DNA of 64,000 nt from Balaenoptera acutorostrata. Its lineage: Eukaryota > Chordata > Mammalia > Artiodactyla > Balaenopteridae. The stretch is taken from positions 49,900,391-49,964,390 of the forward strand of contig NC_080069.1 of the NCBI RefSeq assembly GCF_949987535.1. Reading direction: 5' to 3'. Shown here piece after piece: positions 22,516 to 35,227 of this stretch. The notes below the pieces were generated by a model. It was not told the origin of the DNA. It made no database searches and saw only the letters and a list, made by a program, of their open reading frames with translations. How positions within the stretch are numbered: position 1 is the stretch's first letter; each line of letters starts with the position of its first letter. Made by a program: the position numbers and the translations under genes.

Positions 22516-23855
22516 ACTCTTGCCCATTTTTGTTTATGGAAGTACGAAATGGAGATACAAGGAAGGAAAATCAGCGTGTTTAATGCATTTAAGAGAGAGT
22601 CTGACTTACAAAATAAGGATTGATTGATCCCATCTGTTTTCCTAGGAAGTCCATACATGTAGTATAGAATAAATATGGTGCAGAATAAATCAGTCACTTC
22701 CAAGAGTTAGAATATGTGTGGACAAAGGCCTAAGAATGGGGACTTAAGCTAGTCTCAGTCTTTAGATGAGAGATCTACTTCATCAATAAAAGTAGATTTC
22801 TATTGTTTTTCCCACCAAATACCAAATGCAGGCCACTGAGTAAATAACTTTCAGTAGGTAATTCATGTAGGATTCCTATCTCTATGCTTCCTTGGGAAAT
22901 TTCCTAACTAAAATTGTTCTGGGTTATTCTACCTCTACAACCAATCAGGTACAGATGCTGCTTCTCAGTTAGAATGTTATCTCTCACCAGAATTCCAGTA
23001 GGTCAAGTTATGTATCTGAGAGCAAGAAGCCAGATTTCTTTTCCTATAAAAGAGGGACATGTTAGGTGGAGAAATTCCTCAAAGGGATTTCTTGGAGACA
23101 GGGTGAGCTATTTCTGAATACTGTCATTAGGTAGAATAATAAATGTCATCCATATCCCCTTGTGGAGGTGTAAACAAGGCTTGTTGTCACTCTGAGTTTG
23201 ATATTACTTTGCCATTAATTTTTTGAAAATGAATTGCCAAACAGACTTTCACTGGAGTGTCCTGCGGCAGGATTGCCCGCATTGTGCTCTGTTTTGACAC
23301 TTGGCAGAAGAGTGAAGTGGCCAACAGGGGAAGGGCAATTATATTCCAATGAAGATGTGAAAAAACAAAAATTAATTAAAGAAAAAAAAGAAAAAGAAAG
23401 CACTAGATGCATGTGTTTAAACTTTTTCTCTGACTGTGCATCAGCCATAGCCTGGAAGCACTGATGGTGGTCATTGCTGCAGAGGCTTAATTTCTATGAG
23501 TGACTTTGGGAAATACTATGACCTGATACTGGGAAGGGAGATCCCTTCCATTTTGGTAGGACTCAATAGAAGAAGTGTTGCTAGTGTTTTCAGAGTCATC
23601 CGGACAGGATACAAGTAGGGTGGCAACAATGAAGCTCAGTATTTCTCTGATTCTGCTAATCCTTCCCTCACACCCCAGATTCTGCAGGAGTCTTGTTTCT
23701 ACGTTTCTCCAAACTTACTCAGGAAGTTCCTGAGGGGTGTCTCTGGGTGATCATGATTATACTTTTTTTCAACTTACTGCATGTGTCCAGTTTTTCTCCT
23801 TTCCTGTTCTGGTTGACTGATGGTAGTATCATGGAAGCTGTCATGGTGGATTGAT
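22516..23855. other. No recognised feature
   Basis: Unassigned AT-rich sequence. An A-rich patch lies near 23380. Confidence 0.4.
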
Positions 23856-24292
23856 TACATTGATGACCTCGTTTAATGGCCTCCCCAGCCTTCGCCCTGT
23901 AACACTGGAGGCTCTTCCCACTCTGCCTCTGAGGTTGACCACATGTCTTACTTTGGCCAATGGGATTGCAAGACACTTGAATGTTTTTGTTTCTTCTCAT
24001 GCTCCCTGCCTTTGCCAGGGGAACATGTTCAGGCTAGTCTCTTGGAGGATGAGAGACTGTGTGGAAGAAAGCCAATTCATCAAAGCAGAGGCCATCCTGG
24101 GGGCTCACGCAAGATCCTAGAATGCAGATTGCTTAAGGGAGCGCAGCTAAAATCAGCCACGTCTGGCCCAGACCAGCAGAACTACTCAGTCAACCTACTA
24201 GACTCTTGAACTGAATAAATGCTAATTGTTTTATACCACTGCATTTTGTGGCTGGTTGTTTTGCAGCGTATGGTAGCAATGGGTAATTGATG
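23856..24292 (+). mobile_element. MaLR (MLT1-type) LTR relic
   Basis: The order CTTACTTTGGCCAATGGGA, CCTGCCTTTGCC, GAATAAATGCTAATTGTTTT and ACCACTGCATTTTGTGGCTGG follows the older MLT1 LTRs, with the AATAAA polyadenylation signal near 24212. It is a solo LTR with no internal coding sequence. Confidence 0.65.
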
Positions 24293-24611
24293 TGAGTGCC
24301 TGTACCATGAACCCCTTTGAGTCAGGCCCTCTTCAGCTTCTCTCATTTTATACATTGTGAGTCTAGCTCATGGCTTAGGATACTGTTTCTTGAGTTGTTA
24401 TAGTCACCACAAGTAGGAAAAGTATCCTGCAGTCTGCCCCTCCAAACACTGCTGTCTTGTGCTCTCATTCTCCTGTGTTATCTAGAGGGCTGATTTCTTT
24501 TTAAACATTATGAGCTATCTCAAAAATAAAAGCACAGAAAATCCTATAATATGCATCAGTTCTGTATTCCTATTACTCAGATTTATCAAATTCTTTTCCT
24601 ACTTTGCAATT

Positions 24612-25054
24612 TGTATGTTTCCTAGGGTTGCAGTAACAAAGTACCACAAACTAGATGGCTTAAAACAATAGAAATTTATTGTCTTACAGTTTTGGAGGTT
24701 AGAAGTCTGAAGTCCAGGTGTCATCAGGGCCATGTTTTTTGGAAGGCTCTAGGGGAGCATCGGTTTCATGGCTTTCTCTTAGCTTCTGGTGTTGCTGGCC
24801 ATCCTTGGCTTGCAGCTACGTGACTCCAATCTCTGTCTCCATCATCACATGGCATTTTCTCCTTCTGTCTTCACATCATGTTCTTATAAGAATACCAGTC
24901 CTATTGGATTAAGGACTCAACCTACTCCGGTATGACCTCATCTTAACTAATTACATCTACAAACAACCTTACTTCCAAATAAGGTCACATTCTTAGACAC
25001 TGAGATTGGGACTTCAACATATCTTTTTGGAGGGACACAGTTCAACCCAAAACA
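24612..25054 (+). mobile_element. MLT1C-like solo LTR
   Basis: It starts TGTATGTTTCCTAGG and carries GTACCACAAACTAGATGGCT, then CCAAATAAGGTCACATTC and a CAACATATCTTTTTGG end with ACACAGTTCAACCC. This is the ERVL-MaLR MLT1C order throughout. The flanking pentamers CAATT and CCATT differ by one base and may be the target duplication. Confidence 0.8.
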
Positions 25055-26555
25055 CCATTGATTTGTTAATACTCAAGATTTGTGCATCTATTTTCATAAG
25101 TAAGCTTTGCCTACACTTGTACTATTCTTGTCTGGTTTTGGTCTCAAGATTATTTAGCCTACTAAAAATAATTTGGGATATGTTTTATACTTTATTATTT
25201 TCTGAAATAGCTTGTATGGGATAGTGATAATCTGTAACATAAAACTTCGGTCATGTTTATCTGCAAAAATATTTGAGCCTATTATTTTTGGGGAGGGGTT
25301 ATTTTTGACTCTTGATTCAATCATTATAATGGGATTATTTTCTTCAGCTTTCCAGTTTCTTCTTGAGTCAATGTTTATAATTTATATTTTTTTTCTGGAG
25401 AATTTATTGCCAGACAGTTGTTTGTAGTATTTATCAGGTGCTTGTAAAAATCTATACTCCGTCTTTAGTTATGTTCACTTTTTGATCCCAATATTATTGA
25501 TTTATCTGTATCCTTTTTTTTTTTTTTCCTGCTTTTTTTGGTGATCAGTCTTACTATTAGTTTGTCTATTTTAGTAGTATTTTCACAGAATACTTTCTTT
25601 GGCTTTATTCTGTTATTCCTTTCCTAGCTTGTTGAATTGAATATTAAATTAATTGAGTTTAATTTTTTCTTTTGTAAACAATTAATTTGACTATAAATTT
25701 AACTCTAACTACTACTTTCCCCAATTATGCAAGTCTTGATATGTGGTCCTTTAATTATCATTTAATTTTAAGTGTTTGGAAATTGCAGTCTTTACCTGTA
25801 AGTTGTTTTAGAAGTGTGCTTTTAAATTCATAAACATAAATCAGTTATTTTAAGAAACAACTTTAAAAATTGTGCTGTGGTCAACGAATGTAGTAAGATA
25901 TTGATTCTTAAACATTTATTGAGAATTTCCTTAAGAACTACATACATACATAGTGAATTTTTATGTCTGCTGGAAATGAATATATTATCTTTAATTAGTG
26001 GGTGTAGAGTTCTGTGTATCACTCTTAGAACAAGCTTGTTAATTATGCTTTTAAAAATGTATTACATGATACATCAGTTCTGCATCTTGTCTTAGTTTGT
26101 ACAGTGGATACATTAAAATCTCCTGCAATTAAGATTGATTTGCCATTTTCTTCTTGCAATTTTGTCATTTATTATATTATATATTTAGGAATATGTTGTT
26201 AGGTACATTATTTCATAATTTTACATCTTCTTGACAAAGTTTTTATTATTATGTAATGGCTTGCTTGATAAATATCAATGGGTTTTCCTCCTTAAATTCT
26301 ATTCTATTATCATTTCTCATCTCATTTGTCCAAGGATCTCGGTTTTTAACTGGTGAGTTTAATTTATTTTTATTTATTTTTCATGTTGCTGGTATATTTG
26401 GAGTTGTTTCTATCATCTTCCTGTATGTAGTCTTTTAAGTCAATCTTTTTATTGATTATTTATTCTACTTTTCTGCTTTGTTTGGAATAATAATATTTCC
26501 TTTTTTTTTTTTTGGTTTTCTTTGTCATATTAGAAGTTATGGATTTTATTATGTA

Positions 26556-26680
26556 TTAAATTATATATACATACTATATATACATATATACATTTATGTA
26601 TTTAATGCATAGTATATTACATATATGCATTAAATTATATATACATTATATATATTTAATATATAATGCATTTATTTGTA
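26556..26680. repeat. AT-rich low-complexity patch with inverted repeat
   Basis: TA-rich DNA in which TTAAATTATATATACAT occurs twice. AATGCATA (26604-26611) faces TATGCATT (26624-26631) as an inverted repeat. Confidence 0.8.
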
Positions 26681-26700
26681 TTATGTATGGCATATATTCT

Positions 26701-27052
26701 TTTTTTTTGGCTGTGTGCAGGCTTTCTCTCGTTGCAGCAAGCAGGGGCTACTCTCCGTTGTGGTACACGGGCTTCTCATTGCGGTGGCTTTTCTTGTTGC
26801 GGAGCACAGGCTCTAGGTGCTCGGGCTTCGGTAGTTGCAGCGCGTGGGCTCTAGGGTATGTGGACTTCAGTGGTTGTGATGCACGGACTTAGTAGTTGTG
26901 GCTCGCGGGCTCTAGAGTGCAGGCTCAGTAGTTATGGTGCATGGGCTTAGTTGATCCACGGCATGTGGGATCTTCTCTGACCAGGGATTGAACCCATGTC
27001 CCCTGCACTGGCAGGAAGATTCTTAACCACTGCGCCACCAGGGAATTCCCTA
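26701..27052 (-). mobile_element. CHR-type SINE, long subfamily
   Basis: The head reads GGGAATTCCCTGGTGGCGC on minus, with extra GTAGTTGCAGCGCG..TCTAGGG segments typical of the longer copies. An 11-bp duplication, GCATATATTCT, lies at 26690-26700 and 27053-27063. It is inserted in the L1M relic. Confidence 0.93.
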
Positions 27053-28170
27053 GCATATATTCTTATGGCATGTTTTTCCAAAATGTTTAATACACGTACT
27101 TAACTATAATTTTTTAAATAAAGATCAAAAGTCATTCAATGTTACCCTTTTGTGACTTAATAATACCAGAACTCCAGCATACTTTATGTACTGATTGAAT
27201 AATTCCTACTTATTCTTTGTTATTGTCTAGAGTTTTAGTATCACTTTAATACAAAAATTTATCATTTTTAATAGTCAAATTAACTAATGTATTTTACTAA
27301 TTTCTGTGTGTGCCATATTATGTTTGTCTTCCTTTTTCTCTCTGGACTCTGGGTGGGTTTTTTTTTTTTTTTCCCACTCAAGTAATTCCTTCAGTAGTTT
27401 TTAAGCAAGAGACTACGTATAAATTCCCTTAGTTTTTGTATATATAAAAATTTCTAGTTTTTTGAATACTACTTTTACTGGATACAGAATTCTTGGTTAT
27501 TTTCTTATTTTCTCTACTGATATTCTTTGCTATTTATTAATACTGATTAGAAGTCTACTTTCAGTCCAACTGTCATTAGTTTGTAGGTCTTTTTTTTTCC
27601 AGTAGTGTTCATAGTTTTCTCAACTTATCCATAATGTTTTGTATTGTCACTAGCTATATAATGTGAATTTATCTCTCAGCTCTCAGACTTTTAACCTTTC
27701 AGTATTCTTTGTCTGCCATCCTCTCTGTTCTTTTCTTCTTGAGATCTCATTCAATAAATGTAGATTCATGTTGGATCCTTTTAGTCTACCCTATGTGTCT
27801 TATCTTCTCATTCATATTTTTATTATCTTTATTTTACTATGCAGGATTTGAGTTGATTTCCTTTGTGTACTGTCTTTCAACTCACTATTATTCTCTCTTT
27901 AATTGTATCTGGCATTTTTTTAATCTGAATTTTAAAATTCCAGTAACTCTAATATTTCATTTAGCATTTCTGGTTTTTTAAAATACACTACATTTGTTTC
28001 ATTTGTGCCTGTTTTTGTTTTATCATGTCTTGTTCTTAATGGATTTATTATTTATTTTATTTAATATATTCTTATGTAAGAATATAAAATCTTATTTTAA
28101 AATTATTTTGTAATTGCTCCATTATTCTCATTTGGTAGGGAAGGGGAGGGAGTTAATAGCCTACTGCCAT

Positions 28171-28275
28171 TAGAAGTCTACTTTCAGTCCAATTGTCATT
28201 AGTTTGTAGGTCTTTTTTGTTCCAGTGGTATTTACATTTTCTCAACTTATCCTCAATGTTTCGTATCATCACTAG
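28171..28275. repeat. Second copy of a 105-bp segment (first at 27548-27653)
   Basis: TAGAAGTCTACTTTCAGTCC begins both copies and CACTAG ends both. By eye they differ at about a dozen positions. The copies are in direct orientation about 620 bp apart, within the L1M relic. Confidence 0.85.
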
Positions 28276-28819
28276 ATGATACTAGACATCTTCTAGATCC
28301 TTTCTCTCAGCATTAGTTTTCTCATGTATTGGGGACATTTATTTGATGGCTTTCCTTGAGTTGGTGTTTTCTCTTTCTCTCTATACTAACTTTACCCTGA
28401 ATAGGGATTTTTCTGGTTTCCCCCATTGGATAGCTAGGGGTCTCCTGCTCACCATTAGGTCTTATATTAATGACCTAGAGCTTGTGTTCTTTTGAGATAT
28501 TGAGGATGTTACATATCCAGTCTGTTTTGTGGGTTACCTCAAGACCCACCCACACATTCAGTAGTTTGCTAAAAGGTCTCCTGGGACTCAGCATATAGCT
28601 GTGCTCAGGGATAAGGTTTGTTATAGCCAAAGGATACATGACAGGGTCATCAAGGGACAAAGACATGCGAGGAGGCTGTAGAAATGCATGCACAGACTTC
28701 CTTATACCTCTCCCTTTTGTGAAGAGACCTACCTAACATGTTTCTTTCTCTAACAGTAAAAAATGCAGAAAGATGTTGTGATATTTCTGTCCAGGGAAGC
28801 CCGTTAGAGACTCAGTGCC

Positions 28820-29297
28820 TGTATTTGTTTCCTAAGGCTGCCATAACAAGTTACCACAACTTGATGGCTTAAAACAGCAGAAATATATTCTCTCACAGTT
28901 ATGAAGGATGGAAATCTGAGATCAAGGTGTTGTCAGGGTTAGATCCTTATGGAGGCTCTGAGAAGCCATTCCATTCCTCTCTCCTAGCTTGTGATGGCTA
29001 CCAGCAAATATTAATGTTCCTTGGCTTGTAGATACATCACTGCAATCTCTATCTCCAGCTTCACATGGCCTTCTTCACTCTGTCTCTTTGTTTCAAATCT
29101 CTCCCTGCCCTTCTCTTATAATAACACCTGCCATTGAATTTAGGGCTTACCTTAAATCTAGGATGATCTCATCCTAGATACTTAACCTAATTCCATCTGT
29201 AAAGACCCTTTATTTATCCAAGTAAATCATATTTACAAGTTCCAGGGATTAGGACTTGGACATGAATTTTTGGGGGCCGCCATTCAACCCATTATAA
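28820..29297 (+). mobile_element. MLT1-type LTR nested in LTR-like copy 1
   Basis: TGTATTTGTTTCCTAAGG and GATGGCTTAAAACAGCAGAA open it; AGGACTTGGACATGAATTTT and CATTCAACCC close it. The host sequence flanks read GTGCC at 28815-28819 and ATGCC at 29297-29301, giving a 4-5 bp target duplication. Confidence 0.8.
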
Positions 29298-29523
29298 TGC
29301 CCAAGGTTTTTATTGGAGGCTGGTCACATAGGTACCCTCTGCCCAGCATGTACCCAAATTCCAGACTCCCAGAAGAAAAGTAGGGGTTCAGTATAAATTA
29401 CACTGTTTGTAGGAACACTCTAGGCATGGTGAGACTCCCTTATCTGTAAGGGAACGGTTTTGCATGCCAAGTTACCAGATGCCAGCTCAGGGCCTACCTT
29501 GCCAGTAGGCCCTTCAAAATATA

Positions 29524-29946
29524 CAGGTATCCTCTGTTTTTTGAAAGTTTGCTTGACACCAAACTTTTTATAAAAGACCTACATTAGTATCTGTTTTCGT
29601 TAACCAAAAGAAATCTGAAGAGGACTTTCACTTTTACCAAAAAAAGGTGAAAAGCAAAAATAGCGTTCAGCATTCATTTTGCAGTGAGCCGTTAAGAGAG
29701 GCAGAGTGTACCATGAGCAGTGAGAGTGCCCTGCCAAGCTCCTTCCCTGGGAACTGCACTCAGTATCTCAGCATCAAGCCACCAGAGCTTTGAAATGTAT
29801 CTGTAAGCATCTGTGCTTTATGTTGATTTATTTTGTGCATCTGTTAGCAAGATGCGTCCTCAGGTAATTGCTTCTTCGCTTTACGCCATTTGGCTTATGT
29901 AAGGTTTTATTGAAATGCTCTCCTTTTGGAAAGTGGGGAAAACCTG
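29524..29946. mobile_element. Tigger-like non-autonomous DNA transposon
   Basis: It begins TA|CAGGTATCC..GAAAGTTTGC and ends GGAAAGTGGGGAAAACCTG, which are diverged inverted termini. Internal landmarks are AAGACCTACATTAGTA and CTGTTAGCAAGATGCGTCCT. The left TA is kept; the right TA has become TC. It contains no transposase frame. It lies in LTR-like copy 1. Confidence 0.7.
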
Positions 29947-29986
29947 TCACAACCTCAGCCCTGCTATATTAGCTCTTTTCGTTACA

Positions 29987-31659
29987 GTTCACCCTCTTCA
30001 CCCTTATGCAAGGCATCTTTACAGCGGATTATTATCATTAGGACTTCACGATGCAGGGACCGACCAACCTGTGGTGTTGACTTCAGTCATGCCCTTATAG
30101 GAGTCCTAGATTTAGTCAGTTTAGCTAATCCCATTAGCCGTGAAGATCTGTCTTAGAAAGCTTGGTGGCTTCCTCAAGTGATGTGCTTCCTGCAGCCTGT
30201 AGCTTTTGGCAGGAACCACAAGTTATGAACGCAGTTAGTCTCTGTATCAACAGTATAGAGCTGATCAGCTCAATTTCAGATAGTCCCATCAGAGAATAAA
30301 TCCCTTTCTGTGGGCATCTGTATGTAACTCAGGTGGGCCAGACAGCCTCCACAGTGGGCCTGATAGCCCCTCTCAGGTATGTTCTAAATCTGCAGCAGTC
30401 CCAGAGTCTGAGTCCTGTTCATTGAGTGAAAAGATCTCATCTGATTTCTGTTCATCACAGCTAGTACTAAGGCTACAACAGCCCATAGCGGACCGTGTAA
30501 GATTTTGGCTTAAAGTCAGATCCAGGCAATTAGGATCTTGAATTCAAATTCCAGAAATGCCGGCAACTAATTTTCTTCTGCAGTTGCAAAACCTAAGACA
30601 CTGCAGGGCCAGACACCTGGTCTCAAAATCCAAGTAACAAGGCTTTCCTAAGGCCTTTTGACCTTGTCTGGAGTCTAAATTAACCCACTCTAAAATATGT
30701 ACTTAGGCAGGAAAAAATCATCAGTCTTTAAGGGTCAGGCATTTGATTTCAACAGGAGCTTGTTAGCAAATTAAAAACTGCTTTTTAAAACTAAAAAAAG
30801 TGGATTTCCATCTGGAGATTGCCTCTTTTTCATGTTGTCTCCCTGTTTTAAAGAGGTGCCAATAAGCAAAAATCATACAAAGGTCATTGGTTGTGGAGAT
30901 TTGTTATTTTCAATATTCAGAGTGTAAATCTCAGTTTTCCTACTTATGGCAAAAAGCAAGGGAGTTGTGTACCACTAATATCTTTTCTTTGCAGCTTTCC
31001 CTGATCATTAGGATCTTTCTCTAGTATTCATGAAAATTATGGGCATATTATAATCATCTGTAGATGAAATAGCCACAGAGCACAAAGCCATTGAAAAAAA
31101 ATTTTTTCATTGCAAGTTTTGCTCCAAGCCCCAACAGTAAATTCAGCATTTACAGGGTTAAAATGACAGCTACTGGGAGATCTCAGGGGGAGTGAAAGGT
31201 GAGGGGTGGTCCTGTAGCTAGGCTGCAGAAAAGGCTTGAGTGGTCCCCCCTTTTTTTCATTTGCCTGAAGGAATGAGCACCTAACCAGCTAACTTTTATT
31301 GTCTTTGGCCCATTCGAAGCCCACCTTTGGGAATATTTGATCCCTTTTCTCTCCCATCAGGTAGAGGGCACAAAAAGCACAGGCATTCCCCGGCCTCTCT
31401 CTTGTCTTCATTTCAGCTGGAAGGGCCAAAAGAAGCCAGGGGATCCAATGAGGCAAGCCTCCTGTGCTTGCATGTATTTTCCAATTCCATAGGTAACTTT
31501 TACCTCTCACAACAGAGAGCAATTCAACTGCTCTTTTGTGCTCTGAGTGTCTCCGTAATCACTCAGGCACCAGGATTTCATCATCCCCTGCCCTTCTTTT
31601 TTTCCGAAATAATACTGTAGTCATATTTCAGTGAGTTGGAGTTGTTCTAGTGAATCCCA
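29987..31659 (-). other. Stretch between two LTR-like copies; possible eroded provirus interior
   Basis: This 1.67-kb segment lies between two same-orientation LTR-like copies, so it could be the interior of a much-decayed provirus on the minus strand. I see no recognisable gag, pol or env frame, and the longest minus frame is 77 codons (31289-31522). It may equally be ordinary DNA between two independent solo LTRs. Confidence 0.25.
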
Positions 31660-32210
31660 TGTCTAACACTGCTTTGGCGATCCTCAAGGCCACACACATT
31701 TGGGGATATTTTAGGAGGAATCATGGCACTCAGCACATAGTTGGACTCATGACTAAGGTCTGTTACAGTGAAAGGATATATGACAGGATAATTGAGGGAA
31801 AAAGACAGATTCTGGAGAAATCTATGCACAGGCTTCCTGATACTCTTTCCCTCCCATGAGAAGACATACCAAATGTTTTTGCTTTTCAGCAGCAAAAAAT
31901 GTAGAGTATGTATATAGTATTTCTGCCCAGGATAGTCTGTTAGAGAATTAGAGTTCCGGACTTTATTGGAGGCTGATCACGGAGGCGTCTTCGGCTTAGC
32001 ACGGTCCAAAGTTCCAGACTCCCAGAAGGAAAGCAGATGTTAACTATAAATCGCACTGTTTGTACAAACAGTTTAGGTACAGTGAGCCTCCCTTATCAGG
32101 GAATGATTTGAGTGCCAGATCCCTAGATGCGAGCCAAGGGCCAACCTTGCAAGGAGGCCCTTCTAAAGTTGGCAGCCTCAGACCTGCTATGTTAACTCTT
32201 TTCTTCACAC
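31660..32210 (-). mobile_element. LTR-like repeat copy 2
   Basis: On minus it begins TGTGTGAAGAAAAGAG at 32210 and carries AATAAA at the complement of 31962-31967. It shares with copy 1 ATTCCAGACTCCCAGAA-like, CACTGTTTGTA and ACTCAGCACATAG blocks in the same order, about 70 percent alike by eye. It is uninterrupted and about 550 bp long. The family is not identified. Confidence 0.5.
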
Positions 32211-34984
32211 AGCCACTGAAGCAAGAGGTGGGTGGGCCCAGACCATGACTGAAAAACTGTATTTGCCTCATCTTCCCCAGCCCTTCTTTGTCATGCAGCT
32301 TTGTTATGTAGAACGTAGCCCAACTCAGCAGAGTATGGCTCAGTGAAACCTCTTTAGTCTCTTTTCACGACAAGAGAGTCCCACCAGAGCTGTGGATTTG
32401 AAGCAGAGACCAGTTTAGGTCCCTTGTGATGTGTGGAGGAGAGGGGCTTTTATTCAGACTCCTGTCAGCCTCTGACAGACTTCAGACCCAGAGCCTAGTG
32501 GGTCTGCAGCTAGCTCACTTACTGCTTTGTGTTCTAGTTTACTTTTTCCTCTACAAAGACATGACCACCCATTTTAGATTTTTTTTAAAAAAAGGTCATC
32601 TATCATTGCTATTTGTTTGGAGAAAAGCCTAGTGGGGAGGGGAGACTTAGACTGTAAATTTATAATGCCATCTTAGCCAGAAGATGCTCTTTTACTTTTT
32701 AATACATTATTGCAGCTTTCTCTACTAAGATACAGGACTGAGTCCACGGGGCGTAAGCTGGCTTGGATGATCACTTTGGCAATACAGTGCTTTCTTCAAA
32801 ATTGCCTTTCTCCTAGGTTTCTGGCCGACTGTCCTTGTGTCTCTTGACTCTTCCTTTAGGATAAATTATTCCCCATGAGGTTATTAGTGGGCCTGCCTTA
32901 TAGTGTCTGTTATGAGGGAGAACCTTAGGTGCTTATGTTAATATTCCCCTCCTACTCGTGGCGTTTGGTCAAAGATATGACTCAAAATGAAACAACAGAA
33001 TTTGGGCAGTCTACCACTTCCCAAAGTCATTCTCCTCACTGTAGGGAAAGACAAATCGCTAATCTAGAAGTCAACTGTTGATTCATTTTTCTCTATTATT
33101 AACTTAAATGGTTTTCACTACATTTTTAACAGCATATTTTGATTACTCAGCATTGGTTCCCCCAGTGTCCTTTTGAGCAGTGATCTCTTTTCTGTAACGT
33201 GAGGTGTTCCGGTAGTACAATAAATCCAGGTGTGTGCACTTTTTACTACAGAAGTCAAAGGAGAGTTTTGGAGACCTGTCACCACTCTGGCCTGCCAGAG
33301 GGTTGGTGAAGGGGCCTCAGCTCCTTCAATAAGCCCTCCTCTCGTAAGAGGTTTGGCTCGTGGATGGGCTGAGGCAAAAGGACTGAAGAAAATGGTTGCT
33401 TACTCCTGCAGCAGTGTTGGGTCAGCCGCTCAGCAATTCTTGCCACAGTGACCTTCTATAACTGGCCTATGCTGTTCTTATAATACAGCATTGAGGACCA
33501 AACGTGTCACTAATGGTGAGATGGGACTGGTGTTTGCTTAGCGATTTCTGCTGCTGGTGATTCCATAATTTGTACATCACGTGTCTTTAGGGAAATAGGT
33601 ATCTTTTACCTGTAGCCATTTAAACTGACTATATGGCTTCATATTATTCTTATGAATCCAAATCTCTATTGTTAATTTTTGTTAAAAAGGGCTGATAGCA
33701 CAGCATACAAGAGCAGTTGATTTTTTTTAAATGCCAATTCAGTTTAGGGTTTTTGAAAATTACACATATTTTTTTTACTTTTAGAAACTTGTTTCATATG
33801 GACAAGGTGGTTTTGAACTTTGATTCTGTCACCCGTCATCTTGGCCAGGCTTGTGTCATCTGAAATTTTGCCAGTTTGCCAGTCTTTGATGTCAAATTGA
33901 TTTGAAATTGCTAGCCTGCTCACCAAACGGGTTTTTCTGTCTAGTATGCCTCAAGCAGTTTCCTTTAAAATACAGAAAAATCATTGGTGATCTCTGATCC
34001 TATATTCTACTTGTTTTTTAAAAAAATATTTTCAAGATTTAATTTAAAAAATAAGTTGTTTCTACCAGTTTTCTTCTTTGTGCTTTCACCATAGCTATAG
34101 TCACCTGCATTAGCATACCTCTGATTTTTTGGATGCACAAATAGTATAAAGTTCAAAATAGTACAAAGTTCACAACTATGAAATATATTCTCAATAGCAT
34201 TGCTCTATGAAGGATAGGATTACAAAACACTTTACTTAAACCTCCAAAAGTGAGTGTGATTTATTCCCACTCCCGACCTTTGCTGGTAGTTGGCTCCAAG
34301 AACTGGTTTTACCAGAAACACAAGATGATGGTAGAAATTACTCCTCCTTCCCTTCTTCAGGTGGTCTGGTGTGCTTTTATCCTTATTTAGCTAAATTGTA
34401 TGTAGATCAATACATTTTACATTTTCACAAATTTTCTCAAATCAGGTGAAATACGATATGGGTATGAGTAGTTTCCTATGAGTGGGTCCCTTTGGGGTGG
34501 CAGCACCTGAGTCCTCAGAATTAGGGATGCTTTGCAGGGTACAGTAGGTGACTAGGTTGGTAGAGCCCTGGGTACCAGGGAGTCCGGTCTCCACCTTGAT
34601 TCCAGGGAACTGTGCATGGCACGGAAGTAGTCATCTTTGGACCTCAAGGAATGACTTGGCTAGTGTGAATGTCCGCTGTGACTAGAGATTGTTACCTTTT
34701 CCTGTTTTCTGGGTCCCACAGAATGTCCCCGATTCCTCCCCTGAGAGGAGAGGAAATCTCAGTTCTGACTAAGAATATGCCTTCGGTCTGGTGGTACGTG
34801 TGCCTGGGGTCTGAATCAAGTTGCTATAAAGGAAATAAAATGATGTTTATTATACACCTGCATCTGTGAACTGTGATACATACCCAATGAACTCAGCATA
34901 AGCTTCTTTCAGAGTATTGATTTACTAAAAAGGGGAGAACCTGCAAGCAAATCTTATTGCAGGCAACTCGAAGTTAGGGAGAGA
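32211..34984. other. No recognised feature
   Basis: Mixed AT-rich sequence with short frames only. I recognise no repeat. Confidence 0.4.
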
Positions 34985-35116
34985 GCCAATATGTATTGTG
35001 TGCCTACAGTGTACAAGAACTGACATACCAGAGCTGATGTATTACATTTATTTCATTTGCAGAGGCCTTACCAGGTAAGCTTTACCCCCCAAATTACAGT
35101 TGAGGAAGCAGGTTAT

Positions 35117-35135
35117 ATTAGGGTTCTCCAGAGAA

Positions 35136-35227
<92 letters not shown>

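Larger units (their letters stand above)
25070..28310 (-). mobile_element. Eroded L1M/HAL1-like relic
   Basis: Read on the minus strand this AT-rich block follows ancient L1 from ORF1/5' region (right) to the ORF2 endonuclease/RT region (left). Landmarks on plus are TTCTTCTTGAGTCAATGTTT, TTAAAATCTCCTGCAATTAA, TATGTAATGGCTTGCTTG and GGATACAGAATTCTTGGTT. All are diverged and no reading frame survives. A CHR SINE interrupts it at 26701-27052. Subfamily and exact ends are uncertain. Confidence 0.6.
28520..29986 (-). mobile_element. LTR-like repeat copy 1, split by two insertions
   Basis: Segments 28520-28819, 29302-29523 and 29947-29986 together align with 31660-32210. On the minus strand it begins TGTAACGAAAAGAG and has AATAAA (complement of 29309-29314) downstream, as LTRs do. 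An MLT1 LTR and a Tigger-like transposon lie inside. Just outside the minus-strand start, 29990-30005 is pyrimidine-rich on plus, and so polypurine-tract-like on minus. The family is not identified. Confidence 0.5.
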
